Assembly: GCF_004331735.1 (NCBI RefSeq)
Contig: NZ_SJSO01000010.1
Location: 33,041-97,040 of the forward strand
Origin: Pedobacter psychrodurus
Lineage (GTDB): Bacteria > Bacteroidota > Bacteroidia > Sphingobacteriales > Sphingobacteriaceae
Direction: 5' to 3'
Length of the DNA: 64,000 nucleotides
Part shown: in pieces, positions 8,643 through 16,569 of the stretch
Numbering within the stretch: the first letter of the stretch is position 1
Layout of the letters: every line of letters begins with the position of its first letter
Program-made: the position numbers and the translations under genes
Notes under the pieces: generated by a model
The model's database searches: none
What the model was told of the DNA's origin: nothing
Seen by the model: the letters and a program-made list of their open reading frames with translations, nothing else

Positions 8643-9358
8643 ATGAAATAACAAACATTGAAAATAGCCTTGAAGCATCAACTGTAAAAGATAATCTTCT
8701 TGATATTATAGGAGGATCAGCTGATTACTCAATTGAAAAGTTTCTGGATATGGGTGATGGAATACCTATAGTGTCTTACTTCACTAAAGGATTTAAAGCA
8801 ACTCTTGCAGTTCGTGACTTTCTATTCATGGAGAAGATAATCGAGTTCTTGAGAGAAATCGGCGAAGAACCAACTACAAAGAGAAAAAAGATGATAGATA
8901 AAATCCAGGAGGACTTATCGTATAGTCAAAAGTTTGGGAAGGTGTCGTTAGTTGCTATTGAAAGGTTCGATGATATTGAAAAAGCAAAACTTCTAGGGCA
9001 AACTGCAAGGTATTTAGCTCGAGGAGAGATTACGTATTCTCTTTACAAGAGAGTTGCTTTCATTATAGGAAGACTGTATCTTGCTGATATTTTAAGTTTT
9101 GGCAGTCACGAAAAGTCTTTAGTGCTCTTGAACTTTACAGCGGACTTAGAGGCTCTAGGTTTGACTAGAACAGATTGGGGCATGGTAAGAGAATCTAGTG
9201 ATCATGATGGCCCACAGGTGGGTTCAAGAATTAAAATAACTGACCTCGGCAAGGTGGTGAAGTGCATAATAACAAATAATGTGCTTAGTACGCAAGTTCC
9301 ATCAGGAATTAATGTTGTTGAGAGTTTAGAAGAAAGGATGAAGAGAGAGTATCCTTAG
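8639..9358 (+). CDS. Unknown protein with hydrophobic segment, last gene of the helicase operon
   Basis: A 239-residue protein with no named family that I can give. Residues about 40-65 (GDGIPIVSYFTKGF, then ATLAVRDFLFMEK) form a hydrophobic or amphipathic helix pair that could insert in a membrane. Next comes a charged helical region (EEPTTKRKKMIDKIQEDL; IERFDDIEKAKLLGQTARYLARGEI). The end (LEALGLT.., then ITDLGKVVKCI) resembles a small winged-helix unit. Similar small proteins with an IPI(V/I)..(F/L)KG...RD.LF...I segment occur widely as unassigned genes. The start ATG overlaps the DUF4145 stop. In a defence setting it could be a membrane effector, but that is conjecture. Confidence 0.65.
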   Translation: MNEITNIENSLEASTVKDNLLDIIGGSADYSIEKFLDMGDGIPIVSYFTKGFKATLAVRDFLFMEKIIEFLREIGEEPTTKRKKMIDKIQEDLSYSQKFGKVSLVAIERFDDIEKAKLLGQTARYLARGEITYSLYKRVAFIIGRLYLADILSFGSHEKSLVLLNFTADLEALGLTRTDWGMVRESSDHDGPQVGSRIKITDLGKVVKCIITNNVLSTQVPSGINVVESLEERMKREYP

Positions 9359-9673
9359 AGTTTCTATCTAACTATAGCACCAATTTAAGCTTTTCCCCTC
9401 AACACATTTCAAGAAATTCCGGCATAAACGCTCACGTAGCCACCAAAGGCTATTTATATCCATTGCTTCTTGATTTAGTTGAGTTGAAAGTTTGGTACAT
9501 GTGCCATATTTAATAGATATAAAATGATACAAGAAACACAGATTTACAAAGTAACCGAGGTCCAAGTAAGCTACAAACCAGATTATAACATCAATAAGCG
9601 ACCAAAGATATCTTTAATCAATTAATAAATTTTAAACTAGCGCGCCAGTTGCGAAACAAATAGGGATAGTTTG
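9359..9673. other. Gene-free right border of the island
   Basis: AT-rich DNA between the last island gene and the tRNA-Arg terminator. A 65-codon minus-strand frame (9368-9565) is present but has neither a plausible start context nor a recognisable product. No integrase and no second copy of the tRNA 3' end were found here. Confidence 0.4.
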
Positions 9674-9681
9674 AAAATAAA

Positions 9682-9710
9682 AAAGGCCTTTAGCATAACT
9701 AAAGACCTTT
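9682..9710 (-). terminator. Rho-independent terminator of tRNA-Arg
   Basis: Inverted repeat with arms 9682-9693 and 9699-9710 (12 pairs, one G-T), loop cataa, followed on the minus strand by a T-run (9674-9681 are nearly all A on the plus strand). It starts 6 bases past the tRNA 3' end. Confidence 0.85.
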
Positions 9711-9715
9711 AAATG

Positions 9716-9789
9716 TACCCCGGAAGGGACTCGAACCCCTGACCCTCGGTTTAGAAAACCGACGCTCTATCCAGCTGAGCTACCGAGGC
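9716..9789 (-). tRNA. tRNA-Arg (anticodon TCT)
   Basis: Complete cloverleaf on the minus strand. Acceptor GCCTCGG pairs with CCGGGGT, with G-U pairs at 1-72 and 4-69. The D-arm has GCTC/GAGC. The anticodon stem TCGGT/ACCGA encloses the loop TTTCTAA, giving anticodon TCT, which reads AGA. The variable loop has five bases and the T-arm loop is TTCGAGT. The discriminator is A and CCA is not encoded. The AT-rich accessory island lies directly beyond its 3' end, the usual side for integrating elements. Confidence 0.96.
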
Positions 9790-10019
9790 TCATTTTTTAA
9801 TGAGCTGCAAATATAGAAGTTCTATTTAATATGTAAAAATATATTTTAAACTATTTAGAAGGTACTTTTTCTATTTCAAATAAGTATTTAAGAACGAAGC
9901 AATTAAAATTTAATTTAGGCTAAATAAATTTGATTTCCAGTCACAAAAAACAACATTAGGCCCCCTATTCTTTGCTAAAAACATAGAATATGTTGCCGAA
10001 AACATCATCAAATTTTAAT

Positions 10020-10253
10020 TTATGCGTCTTCGCCGTTCCAAATGTCATCATCAGCATGCCTGATTTCGTCATGACTGGAGGTTATACTCTTTAATTCTTC
10101 GTGGTGGTAATTTCTTTCAGGATTTTCGGGCAGGGTACTGTCGTGATCAGGAGACACTTTCCTCAAATGCTCAGGCTTTTTAACCTCTGGTAAATCATCG
10201 TGCACAACAGAAGGCGTTAAAATCTTCTTCATGGGATTATTGCTGTTTTCCAT
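10020..10253 (-). CDS. Small hydrophilic hypothetical protein
   Basis: A short protein (77 residues from the preferred ATG at 10251-10253, MENSNNPMKK; an upstream Met at 10277 would add eight residues). It is rich in Asp, Glu, His, Pro and Ser, with no membrane segment or motif, and looks intrinsically disordered: HDDLPEVKKPEHL, SPDHDSTLPENPERN. No function can be assigned. It stands alone between the tRNA and a repeat-filled region. Its composition is more like a real small protein than noise, but confidence is moderate. Confidence 0.5.
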   Translation of the reverse strand: MENSNNPMKKILTPSVVHDDLPEVKKPEHLRKVSPDHDSTLPENPERNYHHEELKSITSSHDEIRHADDDIWNGEDA

Positions 10254-10277
10254 AATTTTAAGAGACTCAAATTTCAA

Positions 10278-10730
10278 GCCACAGACAAAGGTGAGTTAAA
10301 ATTTTGGGAATTGGAGTGTATTTATCGAAAATAAGGGTTAGCGATAAGCGATTGGCGGTTGGCGATAAGGGGATGCAGGCCCATGCTATTATTTAATAGA
10401 AAAACCAAAAAAAGATGTTATCCTGAGGGATAATTTATTGTATAAAATCAATATAGATGACAGAGGGTCTTTTTTTGCTGTAATAGGCTGTGAGGAATCG
10501 TCATCCGATAGCTATCGGATGCGAGAAGGCTTTTTCAGCCGACAGCCTGCCCCGATTTTCGGGGAAGCAATCTTACAACGACCGCTACTAGCGTGCGTTT
10601 TAAGATTGCTTCGTTCCTCGCAATGACGACCATTCTATGGATTCTGTCATTGATAACCTGTCGAAGAACATTTTTTTTAGTTTTTCCACAGTTAGGTCTT
10701 CGACAAGCTCAGACTGACAATGAGTGAATT
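10278..10730. repeat. Intergenic repeat cluster downstream of uxuA
   Basis: No gene. The region holds chromosomal repeat units seen again elsewhere in the window. A GCGAGAAGG...GAAGCAATCTT block (10519-10572) has its inverse AAGATTGCTTCG...TCGCAATGACGA (10602-10629). A degenerate hairpin follows, TGTC...CTGTCGAAGA (10647-10670) against TCTTCGACAAGCTCAGACTGACA (10696-10719, split here by position). Two short palindromes are embedded: ATCCGATAGCTATCGGAT at 10503-10520 and CCCCGATTTTCGGGG at 10550-10564. The hairpin is next to the end of the minus-strand polysaccharide operon and could act as its terminator. Open frames through here are repeat translations. Confidence 0.7.
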
Positions 10731-11894
10731 TTAATAATTCCCCGTTACCCCTATTTCTAAGCCCCTTAACTCAGCCAAACCTCTTAATCTGCCTATAGCC
10801 GAATAACCTGGGTTGGTTTCTTTTGCCAAATCATCCAACATTTGGTGACCATGATCTGGGCGGAAAGGAATTGATTTATCGCGTAATGCATTTTCTGCTG
10901 TTAATGCTTTCATGATTTCGTACATGTTTACATCACCACCTAAATGGTCTGCTTCGTAAAAACTACCGTCTTCATCTTTTTTAACGTTACGCAAATGTGC
11001 AAAATAAACACGCTCTTTAACCGCATTAAAGATTTCTAAGGCATTATTTCCCATTCCGGCTCCTAGTGAGCCTGTGCAGAAACAAACACCGTTAAAAGCC
11101 TGATCTACTTCTTTAATAATGTAGTTAAAATCTTCAAGCGTACTCGCAATCCTTGGCAAACCTAAAATAGCGTAAGGAGGATCGTCAGGATGGATGGTCA
11201 TTTTAATACCTTCTTCTGTACAAACCTCAGCAATAGATGACAAGAAAAATTTCAAATTTTCTTTTAAGCCTTGCGTACCAATAGCTTTGTATTCGTTAAT
11301 ACTATTGCGCAAAGTCTCCAGTTCAATTTCTTTTTCGTTCGGGATCCCCATTAATACATTGACGCGAAGATCAATTAAATCCTGCGCCGATAATGTAGCA
11401 TGTTTAGCTGCAGCTCTATCTAAAATAGATTGCGAATAATCCGCTTCTGCAGCTTCTCTCTTTAAAATATAGAGATCAAAAATAGCCAGATCGATCCAGT
11501 TAAAATAAAGGGCTTTTGATCCATCGGTCATTTCCAGATCCAGTTGCGTACGGGTCCAATCTAAAACTGGCATAAAATTGTAACACACAATTTTAATTCC
11601 GCATGCCGATAGGTTGCGCAAAGAAGTTTTATAATTTTCGATATACTGCCCTGCATCTGCCCTACGCGTTTTAATCGCTTCGTGTACCGGAACACTTTCT
11701 ACTACCGACCAGGTTAATCCTGCAGCCTCGATAATGGCTTTTCTTTCTTGAATATCATTTAATGGCCAAACTTCGCCGTGTGCAATATGATGCAGTGCGG
11801 TTACAATGCCTGTAGCTCCTGCCTGTTTAACGTCTTGTAAGCTAACTGGATCGTTCGGACCATACCAACGCCAGGTTTGTTCTAATTTTTTCAT
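10731..11894 (-). CDS. uxuA: Mannonate dehydratase UxuA
   Basis: A 387-residue cytoplasmic enzyme that dehydrates D-mannonate to 2-keto-3-deoxy-D-gluconate in glucuronate breakdown. The N-terminus KLEQTWRWYGPNDPVSLQDVKQAGATGIVTALHHI is diagnostic, and further family blocks are CYNFMPVLDWTRT, IHPDDPP, GSLGAGMGNN, VYFAHLRN and DGHQMLDDL-type RPDHGHQ, which supply metal ligands (His, Cys, Asp). The length is normal for the family. It is the last gene of a 14-gene minus-strand operon and lies 60 bases after the SDR mannonate oxidoreductase. Together the two give the middle steps of hexuronate catabolism; uronate isomerase, KDG kinase and aldolase are not in the window. Confidence 0.95.
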   Translation of the reverse strand: MKKLEQTWRWYGPNDPVSLQDVKQAGATGIVTALHHIAHGEVWPLNDIQERKAIIEAAGLTWSVVESVPVHEAIKTRRADAGQYIENYKTSLRNLSACGIKIVCYNFMPVLDWTRTQLDLEMTDGSKALYFNWIDLAIFDLYILKREAAEADYSQSILDRAAAKHATLSAQDLIDLRVNVLMGIPNEKEIELETLRNSINEYKAIGTQGLKENLKFFLSSIAEVCTEEGIKMTIHPDDPPYAILGLPRIASTLEDFNYIIKEVDQAFNGVCFCTGSLGAGMGNNALEIFNAVKERVYFAHLRNVKKDEDGSFYEADHLGGDVNMYEIMKALTAENALRDKSIPFRPDHGHQMLDDLAKETNPGYSAIGRLRGLAELRGLEIGVTGNY

Positions 11895-11954
11895 AATATG
11901 ATTACACAGATAATGTGATTACACAGATTAAAAGTTATATGATTCTACTGATAT

Positions 11955-12779
11955 TTAAACGCCAGAAAATGCTGTAAATCCCCCATCCACTTTAACATTC
12001 TCTCCATTTACAAATTTAGAGGCATCACTTAGCAAATATACTAAAGCGCCAATTAATTCCTCTGGGGCTCCAAATCTTTTAAATGGTGTTTTAGAAATGA
12101 TGGCCTGCCCTCTTGCGGTTAAAGAACCATCTTCGTTGGTTAATAATGCCCTGTTCTGGTTAGTGATAAAAAAGCCAGGTACAATGGCATTCATCCTGAT
12201 TTTATCCTGATAACGATTGGCTAATTCAACAGCCATCCATTTCGTATAACTATCAATAGATGCTTTGGCCAGTGAATAACCTAATACCCGGGTAAGGGCC
12301 TGGGTTGCCGAAACAGATGATATATTAACGATGCTACCGCCGTTCTTGGCTATTTCTTTGCCAAAAATCTGTGTCGGCATAATCGTTCCGAACAGGTTTA
12401 AGTCGAAAGCCTGCTTTAAGGCCGGAACATTAAGGTCAAAAATATCGCTACCCGGTTGAATTACTGCCTCGGCCACGTTGCCTCCTGCTGCATTCACCAA
12501 TGCATCAATACGTCCAAACGCTTTAATGATGGTTGCATTTGCGTCGATCAAATTCTGTTCATTCAGTACATCAGCAATAATGTAAATTGCTTTACCGCCG
12601 GCCTCGATTACCTCAGCCGCTCTTTGTTTAGCTACTTCTTCGTTTCTTCCAATTACAACAATTGTAGCACCTGCGGCGCACAAACCATTAATAAAAGCCT
12701 CGCCCAAAACACCTGTAGCACCTGTAACGACTACAACTTTGTTTTTTAACGAAAACAGGCTTTCTACTTCTTTTACCAT
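11955..12779 (-). CDS. uxuB: SDR-type D-mannonate oxidoreductase (fructuronate reductase)
   Basis: A 274-residue short-chain dehydrogenase. The NAD(P) motif TGATGVLG (about residues 19-26), the structural NAAGGN, the catalytic Ser in NISSVSA and the YSLAK Tyr/Lys pair are all present, ending with VDGGFTAFSGV. SDRs of this length placed directly before uxuA catalyse the reversible D-fructuronate/D-mannonate step and replace the classical long-chain UxuB in many bacteria. The specific substrate is inferred from the uxuA neighbour. It begins 19 bases after the GH30 gene, in the same operon. Confidence 0.85.
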   Translation of the reverse strand: MVKEVESLFSLKNKVVVVTGATGVLGEAFINGLCAAGATIVVIGRNEEVAKQRAAEVIEAGGKAIYIIADVLNEQNLIDANATIIKAFGRIDALVNAAGGNVAEAVIQPGSDIFDLNVPALKQAFDLNLFGTIMPTQIFGKEIAKNGGSIVNISSVSATQALTRVLGYSLAKASIDSYTKWMAVELANRYQDKIRMNAIVPGFFITNQNRALLTNEDGSLTARGQAIISKTPFKRFGAPEELIGALVYLLSDASKFVNGENVKVDGGFTAFSGV

Positions 12780-12798
12780 TTGTTTAATTCTTTTAAGT

Positions 12799-14265
12799 TT
12801 ATTCTACTACCAATGTTGTGATGGAGTGTGGCAAACTGGTTGTTGTTGCAGCCTCACCTTTAATCCATAAACTGTATTTTAATTTGTCATCCGATTGATT
12901 CATTACCACTACAACCAATTTGCCATCGGTATTTAAGAAAGCTGTTGATTGCAATTTATCGCGACTGGATGCCGATCCTATTCTTTTAGCCCCAGGACGG
13001 ATAAATTTAGAAAAATGCCCCATATAATAATAAGCATTTGTATAAATTAATTTATCATTCTTCGTATCGGCATGTACGGGTGCAAAGCAGAAATTACCTA
13101 CGTGGTTTGGTCCACCTTTTTCATCTAAAAGGATATTCCAATCGGTCCAAGCGGCTGTTCCGGCATTAAAATCGTTAATCATTGAGTAACCGTAACGTTC
13201 GCCTAAAGTCCAGTCATCCAGTTTATTTACATCGTATTTTTCTTTACATCCTTCGGTAAAAATCAGGGCTTTATCTGGATAAGCTTCGTGTGTTTGTTTC
13301 ACATTACCAAACTGCATTCCGCTGCCAGTCCATGTTTCGTACCAGTGAAAACCAATGCCCCAAACATATTTAGCGGCATCCTTATCATTTAAAATGGTGC
13401 TGGCTCTTTGAAAAATCTGATCGCGGTTATGATCCCACGCGATAAGTTTTTTTGATGCAAGGCCTGATTTCTGTAAGGTTGGACCTAAAAAGTTTTTAAT
13501 AAAATCGCGTTCTTCTTCGGCAGTGAACACACAAGATTCCCATTTTTGTTTGGCCATAGGCTCGTTCTGCACGCTTAATCCCCAAACCGGAATACCCATA
13601 GCCTCGTAAGTTTTAATAAACTTTACATAATGATTGGCCCAGCTTTGACGGTAAGCAGGCAATAAATGTCCGCCTTGAATTAAACTGTTGTTATCTTTCA
13701 TCCATGCTGGAGGCGACCAGGGGCTTACAAACAAAGGCAGTTTACCTCCTGATGCAGCAATTGCTTGTTTAATTAAGGGAATTTTAAATTGCTCATCGTG
13801 TGCTACGCTAAAAGTTTTAAGGTCTTTATCATTATCCTGCACATAGGTATAACTTCCACTCGAAAAATCGCAACTGGCAATATTGGTACGGGCCAAAGTA
13901 TAGCCAATACCTTTATCCAAGCTATAATAGGCCGTTAAAAGTTCTTGTTGATTTTTCTTAGATAACTTTGCAAATGTCTCTGCCGAAGCATCGGTTAAGG
14001 CACCTCCAATGCCCACCATGGTTTGGTATTTCACAGTTGGATCAACAAAAATACAAGGCTCTGTTTCAAAAGGTTGCTTATTCTCAGCAAAACTTAAGGT
14101 TTCGGTTTTACTGATGCGGTATTCAGATTTCTCTGCTGTAGTGTAAACCGTTACTTTTTTGTTGGCCACCGTATAAGTTTGTACTGGCTTAACCACTTTT
14201 TTGTTCTGAGCAGCCACATTAAATGCCGTTGCCAAAATCAATAAGATGCTTAGATTTTGTTTCAT
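12799..14265 (-). CDS. GH30 family glycoside hydrolase, exported
   Basis: A 488-residue protein with a Sec signal peptide (SILLILATAFNVAAQ). The (beta/alpha)8 GH30 core shows MVGIGGALTDASAETFAKL, FVSPWSPPAWMKDN, the acid/base Glu in SVQNEP (Glu235) and the nucleophile in IFTEGC (Glu338). The flanking beta-sandwich closes the chain. GH30 includes glucosylceramidases, beta-1,6-glucanases, xylosidases and glucuronoxylanases; the PWSPPAWMK block is most like the glucosylceramidase/beta-1,6-glucanase side, but subfamily is not certain. It lies 7 bases downstream of the GH18 gene and should act in the periplasm or at the cell surface on the target polymer of the locus. Confidence 0.88.
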   Translation of the reverse strand: MKQNLSILLILATAFNVAAQNKKVVKPVQTYTVANKKVTVYTTAEKSEYRISKTETLSFAENKQPFETEPCIFVDPTVKYQTMVGIGGALTDASAETFAKLSKKNQQELLTAYYSLDKGIGYTLARTNIASCDFSSGSYTYVQDNDKDLKTFSVAHDEQFKIPLIKQAIAASGGKLPLFVSPWSPPAWMKDNNSLIQGGHLLPAYRQSWANHYVKFIKTYEAMGIPVWGLSVQNEPMAKQKWESCVFTAEEERDFIKNFLGPTLQKSGLASKKLIAWDHNRDQIFQRASTILNDKDAAKYVWGIGFHWYETWTGSGMQFGNVKQTHEAYPDKALIFTEGCKEKYDVNKLDDWTLGERYGYSMINDFNAGTAAWTDWNILLDEKGGPNHVGNFCFAPVHADTKNDKLIYTNAYYYMGHFSKFIRPGAKRIGSASSRDKLQSTAFLNTDGKLVVVVMNQSDDKLKYSLWIKGEAATTTSLPHSITTLVVE

Positions 14266-14272
14266 TATTATA

Positions 14273-15394
14273 TTATTTTAAACTTTTATTGATCTGATTA
14301 AGCAAATAGCCATTTAAATCAGAATCGTACTCCCAAAACATCACCCCGCCCATGTTATTTTTCAATACATATTCACATTTCGCTTTTACCGATCTTTCGT
14401 CATCGTAAGTCATATATTCACGACTTGCTGCGTTATAGAGATAAGAAGCCTTAGCGTCTTTATCGTAATATTTCTTAAAGCCTTTCTGATTGATCAAGCT
14501 ATCTTTTAAAAAAGTATATCCTTTTCCATAACTGCTTTTTAAAACAGAATCGCCTAAGCCATTTTTAGCGCTTTCTTTAAGGGTGAAAGCGCGACTGTAA
14601 AAAGCAATTCCCATCACTAATTTATCGGCAGGAACACCAGCAGCTGCAAACTCACGAAAGGTTTTATCTGCATAATTCTCTGCCGGGTGGCTTTTTGAGT
14701 TATAAAGATTAGTATGATGTCCTGCGAAATCGCTGTTGTAGAAATCGTAGGTCATCAGGTTCACAAAATCCAGGTACTGCTGTACTTTATCCATCTCTGT
14801 ATGGTGGATAAAGTTGGTAAAACCACCAACAGCAATAGTTAACAGCTTTTTAGACTGCTGTTTCTTTTCCAAACTATCCAATTCTAAGCGAAGTTCTTTC
14901 AGCATCAAAGTAAAATTCTGCTTGTCTTCTGGTCTGAAAACATTACCTTCTTCACCCGCAATGCCAGGATATTCCCAATCAATATCTACCCCATCTAGTT
15001 TAAACTTTTCTATAATTTTAACGGCACTTTCGGCAAAAGCTTTACGCGAGGTATCGCTAAGTGCTGCATCTGAAAAATTTTCACTCCAGGCCCATCCACC
15101 AATAGAAATCAGGATTTTAAGATCAGGATTTTTAAGTTTAAGTAGATTTAACTGCTGAAAATTAACCGTATCAGTGGCTTCATGATGTAAAAAAGCACGG
15201 TTGTTTTTTACGTCGACAAAAGCATAATTGATGTGTGTAAGTTTCTCTGCAGAAATTCTTCGTACATCTACCAAACCCCTAAAACCGCCAACATATCCAA
15301 TAACCACTTTCTTTTTGGGTAACCGATCTAGTTGCATGGCCAATAGTAAGCCACAAGCAAGGACTGCACCAATAAATAGCTTAATGCGCTTCAT
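14273..15394 (-). CDS. GH18 chitinase-like hydrolase
   Basis: A 373-residue protein with an N-terminal hydrophobic export signal (LFIGAVLACGLLLAMQ; a lipobox at VLAC is possible). The GH18 barrel shows GYVGGFR, ILISIGGWAWS, the catalytic DGVDIDWEYP (proton donor Glu141) and MTYDFYN. These are the full substrate-assisted catalysis residues for cleavage next to N-acetylglucosamine. An insertion containing GIAFYSRAF and a C-terminal MFWEYDSD match secreted chitinases. It sits one base after GH88 in the operon. Its presence suggests that the target material contains GlcNAc or occurs together with chitin, for example in fungal walls. Confidence 0.9.
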   Translation of the reverse strand: MKRIKLFIGAVLACGLLLAMQLDRLPKKKVVIGYVGGFRGLVDVRRISAEKLTHINYAFVDVKNNRAFLHHEATDTVNFQQLNLLKLKNPDLKILISIGGWAWSENFSDAALSDTSRKAFAESAVKIIEKFKLDGVDIDWEYPGIAGEEGNVFRPEDKQNFTLMLKELRLELDSLEKKQQSKKLLTIAVGGFTNFIHHTEMDKVQQYLDFVNLMTYDFYNSDFAGHHTNLYNSKSHPAENYADKTFREFAAAGVPADKLVMGIAFYSRAFTLKESAKNGLGDSVLKSSYGKGYTFLKDSLINQKGFKKYYDKDAKASYLYNAASREYMTYDDERSVKAKCEYVLKNNMGGVMFWEYDSDLNGYLLNQINKSLK

Positions 15395-15395
15395 T

Positions 15396-16568
15396 TTAAT
15401 TTTTACTTCTTAGCAAGGCCTCCAAATAATAATAATCGGCATAATTAATTGGCACATCAATTTCAGATTTCGCCGGACGATGCCCTGTGCTATGTTCTAA
15501 AATAAAGCCATAATTTGCGCCAATTTTACTGGTGTACTTTGTACTTAGCGAATTTAAGATTTTATCAGCAGCGGCTTTATATTTTTTACCATGAGTACTG
15601 TATTTTGCCAATTCGTAAAGTGCAGAAGCTGTAATTGAGGCAGCAGATGCATCTCTGGATGCCTCAGGGATTTTAGGATCGTTATAATCCCAATACGGAA
15701 TCCCATCAGTTGGTGTAATTTTATTATTTAAGATAAAACCTGCAACACCATCAGCCTGAGCTAAATATGCTTTATTTTTAGTTTCACGGTAACACATGGT
15801 GTAACCGTATAGTGCCCAGGCTTGTCCACGTGCCCAGGCCGATTCATTGGCATAACCTTGGGCGGTTACCTTCTGGCGCACATTGCCTGTTAAAGTATCA
15901 TAGTCGATTACGTGATAAGAACTGAAATCGGGTCTGAAATGATTCTTAATTGTGGTATTGGCATGCGTTACTGCAATTTTATAGAAAGATGAATCGCCTG
16001 TTAGTTTGGTGGTTTCGAATAACAGTTCAAGGTTCATCATGTTATCAATAATTACCGGATATTTCCACTTATCGCCATTATGATCCCATGATTTTAACAC
16101 GCCTGCTTTGACGTTGAATCTTGTAGACAATGATTTTGCCGCCTGAATAATCACGGCTTTGTAGGCCGTATCTTTTGTTAAACGGTATCCGTTTCCAAAT
16201 GGACAGTAAATCATAAATCCCAAATCGTGGGTTCCTTTATTAAATTGCTCTCTTTTAATATCTTCAGTGTATTTCTTAGCAAGATCGAGCCATTTTTTAT
16301 CATTGGTATACTGATATAAATACCATAATTCGGCAGGAAAGAAGCCACTCGTCCAATCTTTTGATACCACCATTTTAAACTGGCCATTTTCCACAGTCCG
16401 TGGTGAAACCAGATTAGGCTTTACTTTCCTGGCCGAATCTACATTTTTGACTAATACCTCTGTTTGTTTCGCTGCTGATGCAAATGCTTTTTTCACATCA
16501 GTTTTTTGTGCCTTTACTATACTGAAAGACAATACACTTAGTGCCGTTATTGTTATTTTTAAGTTCAT
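15396..16568 (-). CDS. GH88 unsaturated glucuronyl hydrolase
   Basis: A 390-residue exported (alpha/alpha)6-barrel protein with signal peptide ending SIVKAQ. Typical GH88 blocks are DWTSGFFPAELWYLYQYT, THDLGFMIYCPFGNGY with its catalytic Asp, IIDNMMNLELL with the second Asp, ANESAWARGQAWALYGY and RDASAASITASALYEL. GH88 enzymes remove the 4,5-unsaturated uronic acid left by polysaccharide lyases by hydrating the double bond. The neighbouring lyase-like gene one base upstream is the natural source of this substrate. Normal length, all expected residues present. Confidence 0.92.
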   Translation of the reverse strand: MNLKITITALSVLSFSIVKAQKTDVKKAFASAAKQTEVLVKNVDSARKVKPNLVSPRTVENGQFKMVVSKDWTSGFFPAELWYLYQYTNDKKWLDLAKKYTEDIKREQFNKGTHDLGFMIYCPFGNGYRLTKDTAYKAVIIQAAKSLSTRFNVKAGVLKSWDHNGDKWKYPVIIDNMMNLELLFETTKLTGDSSFYKIAVTHANTTIKNHFRPDFSSYHVIDYDTLTGNVRQKVTAQGYANESAWARGQAWALYGYTMCYRETKNKAYLAQADGVAGFILNNKITPTDGIPYWDYNDPKIPEASRDASAASITASALYELAKYSTHGKKYKAAADKILNSLSTKYTSKIGANYGFILEHSTGHRPAKSEIDVPINYADYYYLEALLRSKN

Positions 16569-16569
16569 A

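Noticed and set aside
5372..9358. Gabija system because of the UvrD-like helicase
   Set aside because: No OLD/TOPRIM GajA gene is adjacent; the partners are a DUF4145 protein and two unknowns.
9368..9565. 65-codon minus-strand frame after the helicase operon
   Set aside because: No start context or recognisable family; AT-rich border DNA.
1572..9715. tRNA-duplicating attachment site (attL) for the island
   Set aside because: I looked for a second copy of the tRNA 3' sequence on the left border and saw none; no integrase gene either.
10438..10626. 62-codon plus-strand frame
   Set aside because: Consists entirely of dispersed repeat and palindrome sequence; not a gene.
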